64,000 nucleotides of DNA from Moniliella sp. 'wahieum' (Eukaryota > Basidiomycota > Moniliellomycetes > Moniliellales > Moniliellaceae): assembly GCA_003971905.1 (NCBI GenBank), contig RSEE01000098.1, positions 7,501-71,500 on the forward strand, read 5' to 3'. The translations under genes and the position numbers were made by a program. Every line of letters begins with the position of its first letter. The first letter of the stretch is position 1. Under the pieces are notes generated by a model. It searched no databases, had not been told where the DNA came from, and saw only the letters and a program-made list of their open reading frames with translations. Positions 1-11,200 of this stretch are shown piece by piece.

Positions 1-1138
1 GATTAGAGGCCTTGGGGACGAAATGTTCTTAACCTATTCTCAAACTTTAAATGCGTAAGAAGCACTTGCTGCTTGGTTGAGCTTGTGCGTTGAATGTGAG
101 TTTCTAGTGGGCCATTTTTGGTAAGCAGAACTGGCGATGCGGGATGAACCGATCGTGTGGTTAAGGAGCCAGAGTACACGCTCATGAGACACCACAAAAG
201 GTGTGGTACATCTAGACAGTTGGACGGTGGCCATGGAAGTCGGAATCCGCTAAGGAGTGTGTAACACAACTCACAACCGAATGTACTAGCCCTGAAAATG
301 GATGGCGCTGAAGCGTGTCTCCCATACCACACCTTTCGTGCCAGAGTTGTGCGAAAGAGTAGGCAGGCGCGGGGGTTTTGTGCCGAAGCGTTGGGCGTGA
401 GCCTGCGTGGAACGGCCCCTGGTGCAGATCTGGTGGCAGTAGCAAATATTCAAGCGAGTAACCTTGAAGACTGAAGTGGAGAAAGGTTCCATGGTAACAG
501 CAGTTGGACATGGGTGAGCCGATCCTAACCGATAGGCTGATGCTGATCCATAGCACCCTTTTGGGGGGTGTGGTTCGGGAAAGGGAAGACGGTTAAGATT
601 CCGTCGCCGGGATGAGGATGTATTGAGCGGTAACGCAAGCAAGCCAGGAGACGCTGGCGAGTACCCCAGGAAGAGTTTTTTTCTGCTTAACCATGCTGAG
701 AATGCGCCGTGGAATCGGGTTATCCGGAGAGACGGTGCAGGGCGTGGGAAGAGTGCTGGCGCTACGCTGGCATCTGGTGTGTGCTCGACGGCCCGTGAAA
801 ATCCTGGTGCGTGTCTAGTCTCTCGCCCGGTCGTACTGATCACCGCAGCAGGTCTCCAAGGTGAAGAGCCTCTAGTTGAAACGAGAACGTAGGTAAGGGA
901 AGTCGGCAAATTTGATCCGTAACTTTGGGAGAAGGATTGGCTCCAAGGCTGGGTGCTGGCGGGGCGTGCGGGTGGGGCCTGGGCTGCCGGGGGCGCAAGC
1001 TCCTGGCGGCTGGGCGGCGCGCTGCGGCGCGGTCCGAAAGGTGCGCTGAACAAGCGACTTGGAACTGGTACGGACGCGGGGAATCTGACTGTCTAATTAA
1101 AACATAGCATTGCGATGGCCATAAACGTGGTGTTGACG

Positions 1139-1172
<34 letters not shown>

Positions 1173-1196
1173 AGTGAAGAGATTCAACCAAGCGCG

Positions 1197-1251
<55 letters not shown>

Positions 1252-1300
1252 TTAATTCGTGACGCGCATGAATGGATTAACGAGAAACCCACTGTCCCTA
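1..1300 (+). rRNA. 28S (LSU) rRNA, internal fragment, both ends missing
   Basis: This is the middle of the fungal large-subunit rRNA gene. Diagnostic conserved stretches are readable throughout, for example the region around 105-150 (GGGCCATTTTTGGTAAGCAG), the segment at 830-905 and CTCTCTTAAGGTAGCC near 1221-1240. The left end runs out of the window. On the right, homology is continuous up to CACTGTCCCTA at 1290-1300, then stops dead; the expected continuation towards AGCGAAACCACAGCC is absent. Several universally conserved positions differ: an extra G in the GCGCGGGTAAACGG motif near 1191-1204, and altered bases in the hairpin near 1251-1262 and at 1283-1287. This may be a degenerate or truncated unit at the edge of the rDNA array, or carry consensus errors. 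Identity is certain; functionality is not. Confidence 0.95.
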
Positions 1301-2404
1301 ACTGACCAAAAGGTCCGTCGCAGCCCTGATTGAGGTAGCACATACTCGGCACCTCTGCTCTCCCCCTCTCTCTTCGGAGAGAGGGGGTTTACGTCCCTCA
1401 ATGCCAACCCTACCGAACTATTCGACAAATTGGCAGTGAAAAAACAGTGGAAAAGAATGTGAATGTACCGTTTGACCCTCCCCCTTTCCTCTCCTGCGTG
1501 TCTGTTACAGAACCTCCCTAGATGGCCGACGAGTACGAATTGAGGTTGGAACAGGGGAGGTGGTGCGCATCGCGAGGGGTATATGATGAAGGTTAGGCCC
1601 ATGGGGTCGAGTGGAGCCAGCCAAAACGACAAGAAAGCTACGTGCCAGAGGCGCGCCCAACGCCCTCTCCGGCCGAACAGCACACATGCACATCTTGGAG
1701 AGAGAGACCTAGAAATACACATGCTTTCAAGGCTGCCAGGTCACGTAGTATTATCTTAACTGACGCTTTGGCCTAAAACGAGCGGCCGTCTGATTTCCCC
1801 TGTGGAGTGGGGCGGTCGTCTTCATGTTCTGAAAGGGGAAATCCTCGCGTGATCGATTCCTTTTGGAACCCGTTTTTTTTCTGTTTTTTTGGAACTGTGG
1901 GATTAATGTGCAGCTAACTCGGAATGGAGGTGGTAAGGCATACCATTCTCTACATCGCTCCCACAAGAGCTATGCCCCCATACACAAGACGGAGCACGCA
2001 GATGTAGTTGGGTTTGAATGGATGGAGGGTCGGTTGGTTGGATGGTAGTGGAGCCGCGGGCCGTGGGCCGTGGGCCGTAAGCTGTGGTTCCGGGGCGCCC
2101 ACCAACACCCAACTCCCAACGCCTTACGCCCTACGCTGTACCTGGTAGATGAGCGTGGTGTTGTTGCTGGTTCCCGCAGGCCAAACCAACCAACTGTCCG
2201 GATCTGGGTCCGGGGCTGGGGAGCACTTACCCTTCCCCCTCCCCTTCCCGACCGACCGAACGAGCCAGGCCGACCGGGTCCAGTGCCCGTCCCGTGCGCA
2301 TATTCGCGTCGTATCCCATCCAGGTCTTTGCTGCTTGCCCCTGCTTGCTCCCGCCTTATGCCCAGGGCTGGATCCCAACTCCGGGGTGGACCCTTTAATT
2401 GCTG
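1301..2404. other. non-rRNA flank after the 28S break; no gene seen
   Basis: About 1.1 kb between the rRNA break and the methyltransferase gene. It does not continue the rRNA, and I see no group I intron core and no reverse-transcriptase-like reading frame. It holds one striking perfect hairpin (separate entry) and a GC-rich spacer from about 2040. Open frames here have no protein-like composition. Confidence 0.5.
1362..1387. other. perfect 11-bp hairpin with UUCG tetraloop
   Basis: CCCCCTCTCTC (1362-1372) pairs perfectly with GAGAGAGGGGG (1377-1387) around a TTCG loop, about 60 bases past the last recognisable 28S base. UUCG-capped stems are exceptionally stable in RNA. It could be an rRNA expansion or processing element displaced next to the break, or a chance purine/pyrimidine palindrome. 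Confidence 0.6.
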
Positions 2405-3576
2405 CTACTCATCCAAATCCGCCAAGTCCGCCAACAACAACCACTCAAACGTATCGTCCACTGGGGCTTGTTCATGCTCGCCTGGCCACCGGCGTCCGTA
2501 CCGCCGGGCGTGACGCGCAGCCACCGAGCAAGGCACTATCCTCCTCTGGCGCACGGAGGGGCCCCAACTATCCGCCCGCCGACGCGCACTAAATACAAAG
2601 TACTCGTCGTCTGGGCGCTCGTCCACCGGTACAGGTGCGCGTGTAGAACCGCTGCTGTCGGGGGAAAGGGAGGTGGAGGTGGGTGTGGGAGGGTCCAAGT
2701 CGGACTGCCATGCGCCGAAGCGGTGCCATGCGTACGGGTTGGCGTGGTGGGACGAGGGGGAGAGGCCAGTGGGACCAGGGGAAGCCGGAGCCGAAGACAC
2801 AGCAGAAGCAGGAGGCACGCGACGCGCTTGGACCGGAGCAAAGTCGAACCATGCGCCGAGGGCTTGCCAGAAGGGTTGTTCCTTCTCGAGGGAGCGGATG
2901 CGGTAGGCCAGGATTACCGTCGGGGAAGAAGAAGGGGAAGAAGGGGACGACGAAGAAGGTGGATCAGGAGAAGAAGTCAAGTGGATCAACGTGCGCAAGA
3001 GCGGGGCGAGCAAGTCAGGGAAATACACCAAGTCCGAACAGAGGATATGCGTGATGGGGGTTGGACAGGCAGCACGCACATCCGCAGCGTGCACTGCATC
3101 GCCCATGCCAGCGGCGCAACCCGCATCGTCACCTCTGCGCCCCGTGGGAAGGCAAGCGCCACGTTGCGCTCCAGCAGCGGACACACGTTCGCCAGGTCGG
3201 TCAGGATGAGTGTGGGAGAAGCAGAGGGGGGGGGGGAGCCAGTTGGTCCAGGGCCAAGCCCAATTGGATGCCGACGTACCCGACGCCGGCGCCCAATTCG
3301 ACCACGACGGGTGGTGGTGGTGGTGGTGGTGGTGGCGTGGAAGAGAAGGGCGGCGGTCGAACTGGAGCGGGAGTGGGTCGGTGGGCAGACACGGGTGGAG
3401 TGGAGGTAGCGGACGAGCACATGGGCAGCCTCCCAGATGCGGCCGGCAATGCCAAAGGCGGCAATGTCCGCCGCCGAGTCGTGCTTCCACGAGGCGTGGG
3501 TGGCGCTGGGGCCGGCGCTGCTGGGCGTGATGGCGAGGTGCGCGGGGAAGTTGGGGTCGCCGGGCGGAGCAGGCAT
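2405..3576 (-). CDS. METTL21-like protein N-methyltransferase (frame-disrupted)
   Basis: Class I SAM-dependent methyltransferase of the METTL21/EFM family, which typically methylates lysines on translation factors or chaperones. The ATG at 3576 opens MPAPPGDPNFPAHLAITPS and a tract containing SWKHDSAADIAAFGIAGRIWEAA, where family members carry the W-x-A substrate region. SAM-binding motif I (VVVELGAGVGYVG) lies near 3275-3315, the acidic post-I strand (LILTDLANVCPLLERN) near 3150-3210, and the family motif ILCSDLVYFPDLLAPLLRTL near 2990-3040, followed by VILAYRIRSLEKEQPFW. These blocks are in three frames; switches fall at a GGT run (3310-3333), a C10 run on the coding strand (about 3225-3236) and a C5 run near 3055, so indel errors are likely. 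The C-terminal end is unsure; the conserved part is over by about 2600. Head to head with the PalI-like gene. Confidence 0.6.
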
Positions 3577-4259
3577 GGTGGGAGTAGTAGGGGGCGGGAG
3601 TTGCCTTGAAGATTGCTTGGGCCATTGGGATGCGCTTCGCAGGGCGGAACGCCTGGTTCCGCCGGGGGGAGGGGGGTGGCACGTGACTGACACGTGACTG
3701 CACGGGAATGGATGGATGGCGGGCGGAGCGAGCAGGTGGGTTATACGGCCAGTGCGAGTGACTGGTGAGGGACTAGTGACTCGTGAGTGACTCGTGATGG
3801 TGATCGTGCGTGTGATTCGCATGTACCAAGTCGTAGTGACTGGCCACGTGACGTGCTGACTGTCGTGGGCTGCGAGGGGCGATCGGCGGTCGTTAAGGAT
3901 TCGTTTACGGGCACTAGACCGCACACCGCCTGGTGGCTGCACAGCAAGGCGGGGAGAAGAAAATGCGGGGCACACACCCACACTCGCCCCGTGCGGGCGT
4001 GCCATGCGCCCCAACCCTAGCGCCCTCTGGCGTGTCGATCGGTTGGTTGTATGCCCGCCGCCACGCCGTCTTTTAGCTCGCCCACCACACACCCCTGCTG
4101 CTCGTGCTGGCCATGCGCTCAGCCTTCCTCATCTGCTGAATCTCCATTCCCACCACCACCACCATCTCCACCACCACCACCATCTCCACCACCACCACAT
4201 CTCACCAACACCACCATCTCCACCACCACCACCATCATTTCCACCACACTCTTTTCCCC
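3577..4259. promoter_or_regulatory. divergent promoter region with paired CACGTG and TGACTC-like motifs
   Basis: Lies between the starts of the methyltransferase and the PalI-like gene. Two CACGTGACTG copies occur 11 bp apart (3680-3685 and 3691-3696) and a third CACGTG is at 3845-3850. Between 3755 and 3800 there is a run of GTGACTxGTGA-like repeats. The last 110 bases before the PalI start are CCA-rich. Binding proteins are inferred only: bHLH (Cbf1-type) factors and bZIP factors recognise such sites. Confidence 0.4.
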
Positions 4260-7107
4260 ATGCCACACACACGCCACCTCACCCTGGCCAGCATCGCCTT
4301 CTTTCTCGCCTTTGTGCTCCAACTCATCGTGCGTTTCTCCCCCCTCTGCTGCGCCCCTGCTCACACCACCCTTCCCAGCTCAACTTCTCCGCCCCCTTCG
4401 TCCCCTCGCTCTACCTCTCCCTCGTCTCCCAGCACGCCGACGCCCTCCGCTACGGGCTCTGGGGCAGCTGCATCCACCTGCCCAGCCAGCCTGGCCCCAA
4501 CTGGCAGTGCACCCTCCCTCCTGGCACTACTCTTCCACCTCCACTTCCACCTCCACTTCCACTTCCTCTGCGTCGTCCGCTTCCATTCCACGTCCACTTC
4601 CTCCTCGGCCTCGGGCTGGCCCGCGGTCCAGGCTAGTCTGCTCCCCAGCACATCCCTCGCCGATGCATTTGTCCTTGTGCCCCTCTCCACCGGCGTAGCT
4701 GGCACATGTGTCCTCCTCACCCTCCTTCCCGCACTGAGCTTGCTCCCACGCACGTCCTGCCTCCCCTGGCGGCGCCGCAAGCAGAAGCGCACTCCCTCCA
4801 GCTCCACCTCACCCTCTCTCAACACCGTCGTACCTCTACACATACACGTCAGCACTCTTGGTCAGCACGGTCCTGGCCACCGCACTGGCTACCGCTAGCT
4901 TGGGCGTACTCTTATCTTTCTTCCTCGGCATGCGCTCCCGCGCCACACTCTCCCTCCCACCTCCTCCGCAGCCACCCACTGGCCGAGCGATCCACCGCGT
5001 CCGGGTCCGGGTCCGGGTCCGGGTCGGCCGCAGAAGCTGCCGCACCGTCCGCCACTGGGTCCCCGCCGCCACTGGATCCGGCACCGCCGCAGGGTCTGCC
5101 GCGGGGGGAGACTTTAGCGCCATACGCACGGCCCAGTTGGGCGCAGGCGTAGCCCTGCCCGCACTGAGCCTCGTCCTGGTCCTACTGGGACTAGGACTGA
5201 CCTTAACGGCCGTGCGGGCTGGTGCGGTGCTCACTCTCCCGCCGTCGCCGGACACGGCCATGTCCATGCGCTCGGGTGGGGACGGCGGTTGTGGCAGCGT
5301 CGGCGCGTACTATGGAGAACTTGGTTCCTGTGCGTGTGGATCCGCGCTGGTCCCACTCCCCCCAGTCGTACGAGCAAGACAATGGGTTGGATAAAGAGGA
5401 TAACGAGATGGGAAAGGCGTACGGTCCGGGTGCGGGGGCTGGCGGGGGTGGGGCTGTTGGCGGACAAGTCGCCCGATTTGCGGGACGGGTCGCGTGGCGG
5501 ACTGCACCTGGACCCTCACCTGGCTGGGCCAGCGCACAGGATGCCTACCCCCCGACGACGAGTACTACCACGACGACGACCCGTCCCGCATCAACCACTT
5601 CTGCCGCCGCTACGGGTACGGGTATGGGTACGGCGTTGGCCTACACCCAAGTGGACAAGGAGAAGCAGATGGACTTGTCGATCGACATGGACATGGACAT
5701 GGACATGGACATGGACAAGGACATGGACAAGGACACGGAGACGTACACTGACACCCACACCGATGTGGGGTGGGACATGACGACCTACCGCCGCCCCCTG
5801 CACGTGGAGCGGGCGTAGGCTTAGGTATTGGTCTTAGCCCTCCAGCCTACGCGTCGGAACCGGACCTCTACCCGCCGCCCTCCGACCGCGACGGGAACCG
5901 CGACGCGGACCGCAAAACTGTAAGCGACTGGGACCGAAATGGAGAACGAGACCGCCGCGCGGATCGTAGGAACGGCGGTCGAGGGCCAGGGCGAGGTCAA
6001 GGTCGAGGTCGAGACCGGGCGCAGTTGCCGTTGCCCCGCGTAGGCGCAGGCGCAGGTGGGTCGCGCACAGGGACGGACACGGGTCCAGCTAGTGTCGCCT
6101 CACGTCTATCGTCGCGGATGAGTTCGTTGATGGTCGGCTGGCGCAGGCCTGCGTCGGACGACGAGCGTGACCACCACCACCACGACGATGACTTTGACGA
6201 TGAGAGGAAGAAGACGAGAGCGACGCAGGTCACGCGCCGTCGGTCCAAACGAGCAAAACGACCAGCTCGACCGGACGACGCGGACTGGTACGCAGGTCAG
6301 GCAGCTTACGTGTACACCGTGCTGCACGCCTCCCTTCAGTCCCGCTTGGCTCCCACTGAGGATACGCAAAGTAGCCCCCTGCTTCGCCACTTTCGCTTGC
6401 CCCGCCACTCGCACCCGGAGCTCGCTCACCTACTTCCCCGTCCTGGGCGCTTAGCCGCACTTGAACGTCCCCCCGCGCGGCCTGGCTCCCACACCCGCAC
6501 CCACACCCGCACCCGCAGCCGCAGTCGCAGTCGCAGTCGCAGTCGCAGCCGTTCGCGCCGGCCTAAGAATACCGTACCTTCGCATCGCCGCTCCACCTCG
6601 GACTCGGACGCTGACCCAGACCCAGAAGACGGTAGCGGTAGCGTGCTGGAGCAGTACGACATTTACGGTGCGCCGAGCGAAGTGGACGGGTACTCTGTTG
6701 CGGATTACTTGGCTACGCCTGCACGTACTGCTTCGCCCCCTCTCCACCCTTTGCCTTTGTCACCGCGGCTGCCCGTGTCGCCTCGGTCGCCGGTGTCGCC
6801 TCGGTCGCCCCGAACGCCTCGCACGCCTCGCACACCACGAAGACGCGCCGAACGGGCCGACGCCCAGGCACATGGGTCCTCGTCGGACGCAGGGGGTGCC
6901 CAGCGTCCATCCTCCAGCCGCCACAGCACTTCCCCGTGCGGGGGATACCTAGGCCGGCGCGCGGGTACCGATGCGGGTCAGGGCCAAGCTGATGGCCAAG
7001 AGGCGTGGGAGGCAGCGAGTGCGGGGGCAGCACGGCTGATTCGTGGGGGCGGGGATGGGGGTGTGGGTGTGGGTGTGTCTGGGCGCCGTGGGCGGCGTGG
7101 GTACTAG
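4260..7107 (+). CDS. PalI/Rim9-like four-helix membrane protein with very long low-complexity tail
   Basis: Probable member of the SUR7/PalI superfamily; PalI/Rim9 works with PalH at the plasma membrane in ambient pH sensing. The ATG at 4260 starts a first membrane helix (HLTLASIAFFLAFVLQLI). A 50-nt intron (4329-4378, GTGCGT...CCCAG) joins it to an ectodomain with YGLWGSCIH and a later Trp-x-Cys, matching the family's FGLWGYC-type motif. Three more helices follow: LADAFVLVPLSTGVAGTCV (about 4655-4745), VSTVLATALATASLGVLL (about 4860-4930) and ALPALSLVLVLLGLGLTL (about 5155-5205). The cytoplasmic tail holds DM and DK repeats (5680-5740), RS-type repeats (6510-6560) and SPRSPRTPRTP repeats. 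Frame changes occur after each helix, and the part from 5770 might be a separate gene. Family call moderate; one-gene model tentative. Confidence 0.5.
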
Positions 7108-7569
7108 ACCCACACGAGAGTGCTTGGTTGTCCGTCGTTTGTTCTTTGTTTGTTTGTTTGGAGTGCTGGATTGGATTGGCGTCGTAACGAGTGCCAAGAC
7201 GTAGATGCAGGACGCATGGCTCAGGGTGGGTGGTGGTGTGATGCGTGCGACGTGTGATGGGCGTGAGATGGGGGATGCGGACCTCCGAGGTCTGGGCAGA
7301 GGAAGCGTGTGCTAAGCGCAACGCGTACCCCCGCTCAGGCACCACCAGGGTTGCATGCCTCTTACGTACGCGCGCGCGTGGCTGTGCTGCCCCGCTCTCT
7401 TCGCATCTCGTCTGCGCAGCCCACCGCAGCCAGGCACGCAACCCTACTGCTCCACATCCCTCCCGCTGCGCAGCGCCACGCAGCCCCAGCATTTAACCCC
7501 CCCCCCATCACTCGCCATTTCCATCCCCATCCCCACCCCCCCCCCACCACCCCCACCTCCTCCACCGCC
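7108..7569. other. intergenic, promoter side of the glycine-zipper gene
   Basis: 460 bases between two same-strand genes. It has a TTTGTTTG-rich stretch after the upstream stop and a C-rich, pyrimidine-dominated run (about 7495-7560) just before the next ATG, typical of fungal core promoters. No gene seen. Confidence 0.4.
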
Positions 7570-8256
7570 ATGTCCTTCCCGAACCCTTTGGCGCCCCCAA
7601 CACCCAGCTCGGCTACCCCCAACCGCAGCAACCCCAACAACCCCAGTACCCCGCGTACGCCTCAGCGGGCTTCCCGGAACCCCATGCGCTCCCCTACGCC
7701 TCGGCCCCAGGCGCAGCCCCCGTCCCCGACACCAGCTACGCACCGCCCAACCCGAACCCAAACGCCTACCCCACCCCAACGCCAACGCCGACCCAAGCAA
7801 CCCCTACCCGGGCGAGCGGCAAGTGGACGAGAACGGTGTGCCGCTCGAGCCGGGCGAGCGCGGGATCGGCACGATGGCCGGTGGTGCTTTGGCCGGATTC
7901 GCAGCGAACAAGTTGACTGGCGGACAAGGCGGGAACTGGAGTGCGGCCATCGGTGGCGCATTGCTCGCTCAAGGTGCTAAGATGATGTATGGCCGGATCA
8001 AGGATAACCGCGCTGGTAGCCACGGTGCAGGTGCAGGGGATGGTAAAGCCCTTGACGGTGCGGGTGGGTACGGGGGTGCTGGTGGGTACGGCTCGGGGTA
8101 CGGCCAAGAAGCCAGTGCGCCGCCGGACTATTCGAGTGGGTACGGGGGTACGCAAGTGGCGGCTACACGGGCGGCCATGCGAGTGGGTACTACAATGCCC
8201 CCCCCACGGGCCCGGCGGGCAGTTACGGCGCCGGGTACGGAGCCAAGCCGTTTTGA
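7570..8256 (+). CDS. glycine-zipper (2TM-type) protein, Pro/Gln-rich N-terminus
   Basis: Small protein of about 225 residues of unknown function. After MSFPNP the most protein-like frame gives a Pro/Gln/Tyr-rich segment, then YPGERQVDENGVPLEPGERG and the conserved core GTMAGGALAGFAANKL...GGALLAQGAKMMYGRIKD at about 7870-8005, a Gly/Ala zipper as in membrane-inserting glycine-zipper domains. The C-terminus is GGYG/SGYG-rich and ends in YGAGYGAKPF with TGA at 8254-8256. The frame changes near 7585 (a T run), near 7790 and near 8155; each can be explained by a one-base indel. Fungal proteins with this layout exist, but I know no firm function. No signal peptide is visible. Confidence 0.6.
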
Positions 8257-11200
8257 GCCTCGGAGTCGTGGCTTTTGTTAGTTTTGGTTTGGTTTTGGTC
8301 GCATGCTCCTCTTCCCGCTCCACTGTTAAGTCGATTCGACGATAAGAATAAGGATGCAAGAGTCCATGATCTTCTTCGGTTCTCTCTTTTTTTCTTTTCT
8401 CTTCTTCTTTTCTTTTGTTTCCCTCTCCCTCTCGTTCCCTCTCCTTTCTTTCCCGACCGTTGTGCGTTCTGTCTCGCCGTCTCTCTGTCTCTGTTGGATC
8501 AACCCCCTACCCGTGGCACTCGTTGGCCTGCAGTGGGATGTATTCTTGCCTCTTCTCTCCCCGCTTCCCCGCCCCCCCCCCTTCCCAACCACATGATCCA
8601 TCCTGAATTCCGTTGCCGTTGTCGTTTCGCTTTCCGGTTCTCCTTCTTTCCCCCTAGCCTGGCCAGCCAGCGTGGCCCATCAAGGAGGGAGGCGTAGTCG
8701 ATTGTAGTATGTGGTACACGGTCCATGGCACATGGTACGTGGCGCGGGCGGGGGGGGGGGTGAGGCCTGAGGAGAGAGATGCAGATGCAGCGAAAAACTC
8801 GGGGGGGGGGTGGGGCTCACGTACTCCCTCTGGTTGTCTTTGTGCTCATATCGTGTTCGTGGTTCCTTTTCACTTCGAGGAGTGCGCACGAGGATTGCGC
8901 GAGAGGATCGCAATCCTTCCCCCTCCCCTCTAGTACCTCTAAGATCTAATAGATAATCCCTTTGCCTCCCCCTCCCGCGCCATTTGGCAGTCGGCGTTGG
9001 CGCCGGTTGGAGGTCTGGTTTGGGGCACATGTTGGTTGTTGGTTGGCGGGCGAGAGCTGGAGGGTATAATTCAATTGCTTTGAGTGTAGCGTGCTGCTTG
9101 GTGCCTGGTGGCTGGTGGTTGGTGGTTGACAACCAGTTGGATTAGATTCGATCGATTGGATTTGGTTCAGTTCGATTCGATTCGCCGGGTTGGTTCGATG
9201 CGGGTCGATTGGGTCCGCTTTTCAGTTCGAGGTGGGGAATTGTAGCTCGAATACATGAGAAATGGCCCCCCATTCTACCGTAGCCGCACGGAGCAACAGG
9301 GAACACCAGCAACCGGATCGCTGAGCGTTGAACGTTGGACCAGAGGGGGTACCAGGTCCCGATAACGCTGCATCGTCGAGCCGGGATGCCCACCGTACTA
9401 GTCTATCCAAGAAAGCCAGTTTGGTCAGCGCCCGCGATGGCGATGGCGATGGCGATGGCTCGCAAGAGCCAGCCCAAGACCAAGACCAAGAGCGAGAGCG
9501 TGTCTTGGATACAGCGCACCGTGTGTCCTGTGATCCGCGGTCCCGGGCCATGAACAGAGAGGCTAAGACCCAGACGGGACCGCGTTGGGATTGAAGCTTG
9601 AAGGTATGGAAGGAGAATGCGGCTTGTCTCGACGGTGAGAGCCAACACACCAGCTCAAGGCGTCATACGACACCCGTGATCGCGCATCGTGGACTACCAG
9701 GAGAGCGACACACCTTCCACCCCCTCCTTCTCCCCTCCCCCCCAGGCTCATCAGGCCTCAGGCCACAAGAGGACGAACGACACCCGCGGATGTTATGGAT
9801 GTCCTCCAAAGTCAAACGATCCCCAAGTCCCCGCGTTGGCTGTACACACACGAAGGATTGAGGTAACATCGAAATACGAACCAGAGGCCCAGCGCACATG
9901 TAGTCCCCCCCTCCGCACCTCTCAATAGGAGATCTGCAGTTCGTTCGTATCCCCTCGGTCTCTCTCGTCCCGCGTCGCGGCCCTGGCTGGTCCCCCCCCG
10001 TGGCGTTCCTTCTCGCTCGTAGGGGTTGCAGGGGGGTGTATGTTCGAGCACGAGGTCGCGCTGCGCTGTGGGCCGGAGCGAGCCGAGGACAAGGTTTGCT
10101 AAGGCGGTAAGCGCGCAGTGCCCTGTTCGTTGTCCCCCTTTCGTCGTACTTCCGCGCCTACCATCTGTCACGATAAGAAGAGTAGGCACGGTAGGCAGTA
10201 GGCACCGTCGCAACGACCCCCACAACATGTGGCACGTGTTGCCGCCCATTCAACTTGTTGCCGCCAAGGTCATGGGAGCGAGGATGTCCGACTCGGACTG
10301 ATGCATATACTAATTGATGAGGAACTTGGCGGGGTCTCACCGCAATCGCGACGATGCCTTGCCGGTGGTGAGTTGTTTCTCTGCAGTGTATAATATAGTC
10401 CAACGTTGCTCTTGTTGTGTTCTCAAGTTCTTCCCCTCCCCCACATGCTTCCGGCGTCAACGAACCAGTGGCGGTTTCTTCCTTCTCTCTGCGCACCGGT
10501 GGGCCGTACTTGTCTCTCCCATCCTCCCGGCGCTCGCTCCCACCGTCCCATCGTACCATGCAGCATCGTAGCACGTCGTACCGTGCCGTCTCTAACCTGG
10601 GTTGTTTATGCTTATCCACCGGGCCCCTCTTTCACTCCCCCAGTCCTCTGCTGCCGGGCCCTCGAACCCCCCAGGTTGTCCTGCCCGCACACTCCCACAC
10701 ACACTCCCACATCAACACGCCCTCCGTGAGTCCCCGACGTACGCGCTGAATGAAAGCCACTACGTGCTCACGGGTCCAGTAGATGAACCCAGAAGTGTGC
10801 GCATTGCGGTGGGCTAGGGCTCGGACGCCGGATCCTACTGTCACAGCTTGTCCCCGCCGGGAGCTCGCCCAGGTTGGTGGAGTACACTCCCAAGGACTCA
10901 CGACTGAGGCTAGGTTCCGCTTGGGATACTTGGGATCGATCGTGAATCTGAGCGGAGCTAGGCACGAGCAGAGGCCCTGGGCGCTAAGCCGAGGCGGACG
11001 GGTAGCAAGGTTGGGTATCCGCCACCGGTTTGGACCGTTGTACCGTATCGGAAGTTTTGCGGCGTAGAATTGGGTAAAACCGGGGAGGACAAGCATTGCC
11101 ACAGCGGACTCAGGGCTGGAAAGCGGCGGCGGTCAACGTATACGTGGCTGGAAAGCAACCTAACCAACGCGATATGCTGGTGGCGCACAGCTGAAAAGGA

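Noticed and set aside
1301-1860. Group I intron interrupting the 28S gene
   Set aside because: No P/Q/R/S core motifs are visible and no downstream rRNA exon (AGCGAAACCACAGCC) is found.
2399-3409. Long Arg-rich plus-strand frame (336 codons)
   Set aside because: It is antisense to the methyltransferase blocks and has the Arg/Gly bias typical of a GC-rich shadow frame.
4140-4250. Poly-His/poly-Thr protein from CCACCA repeats before the PalI gene
   Set aside because: A trinucleotide repeat readable in all frames, with the supported start and intron located after it.
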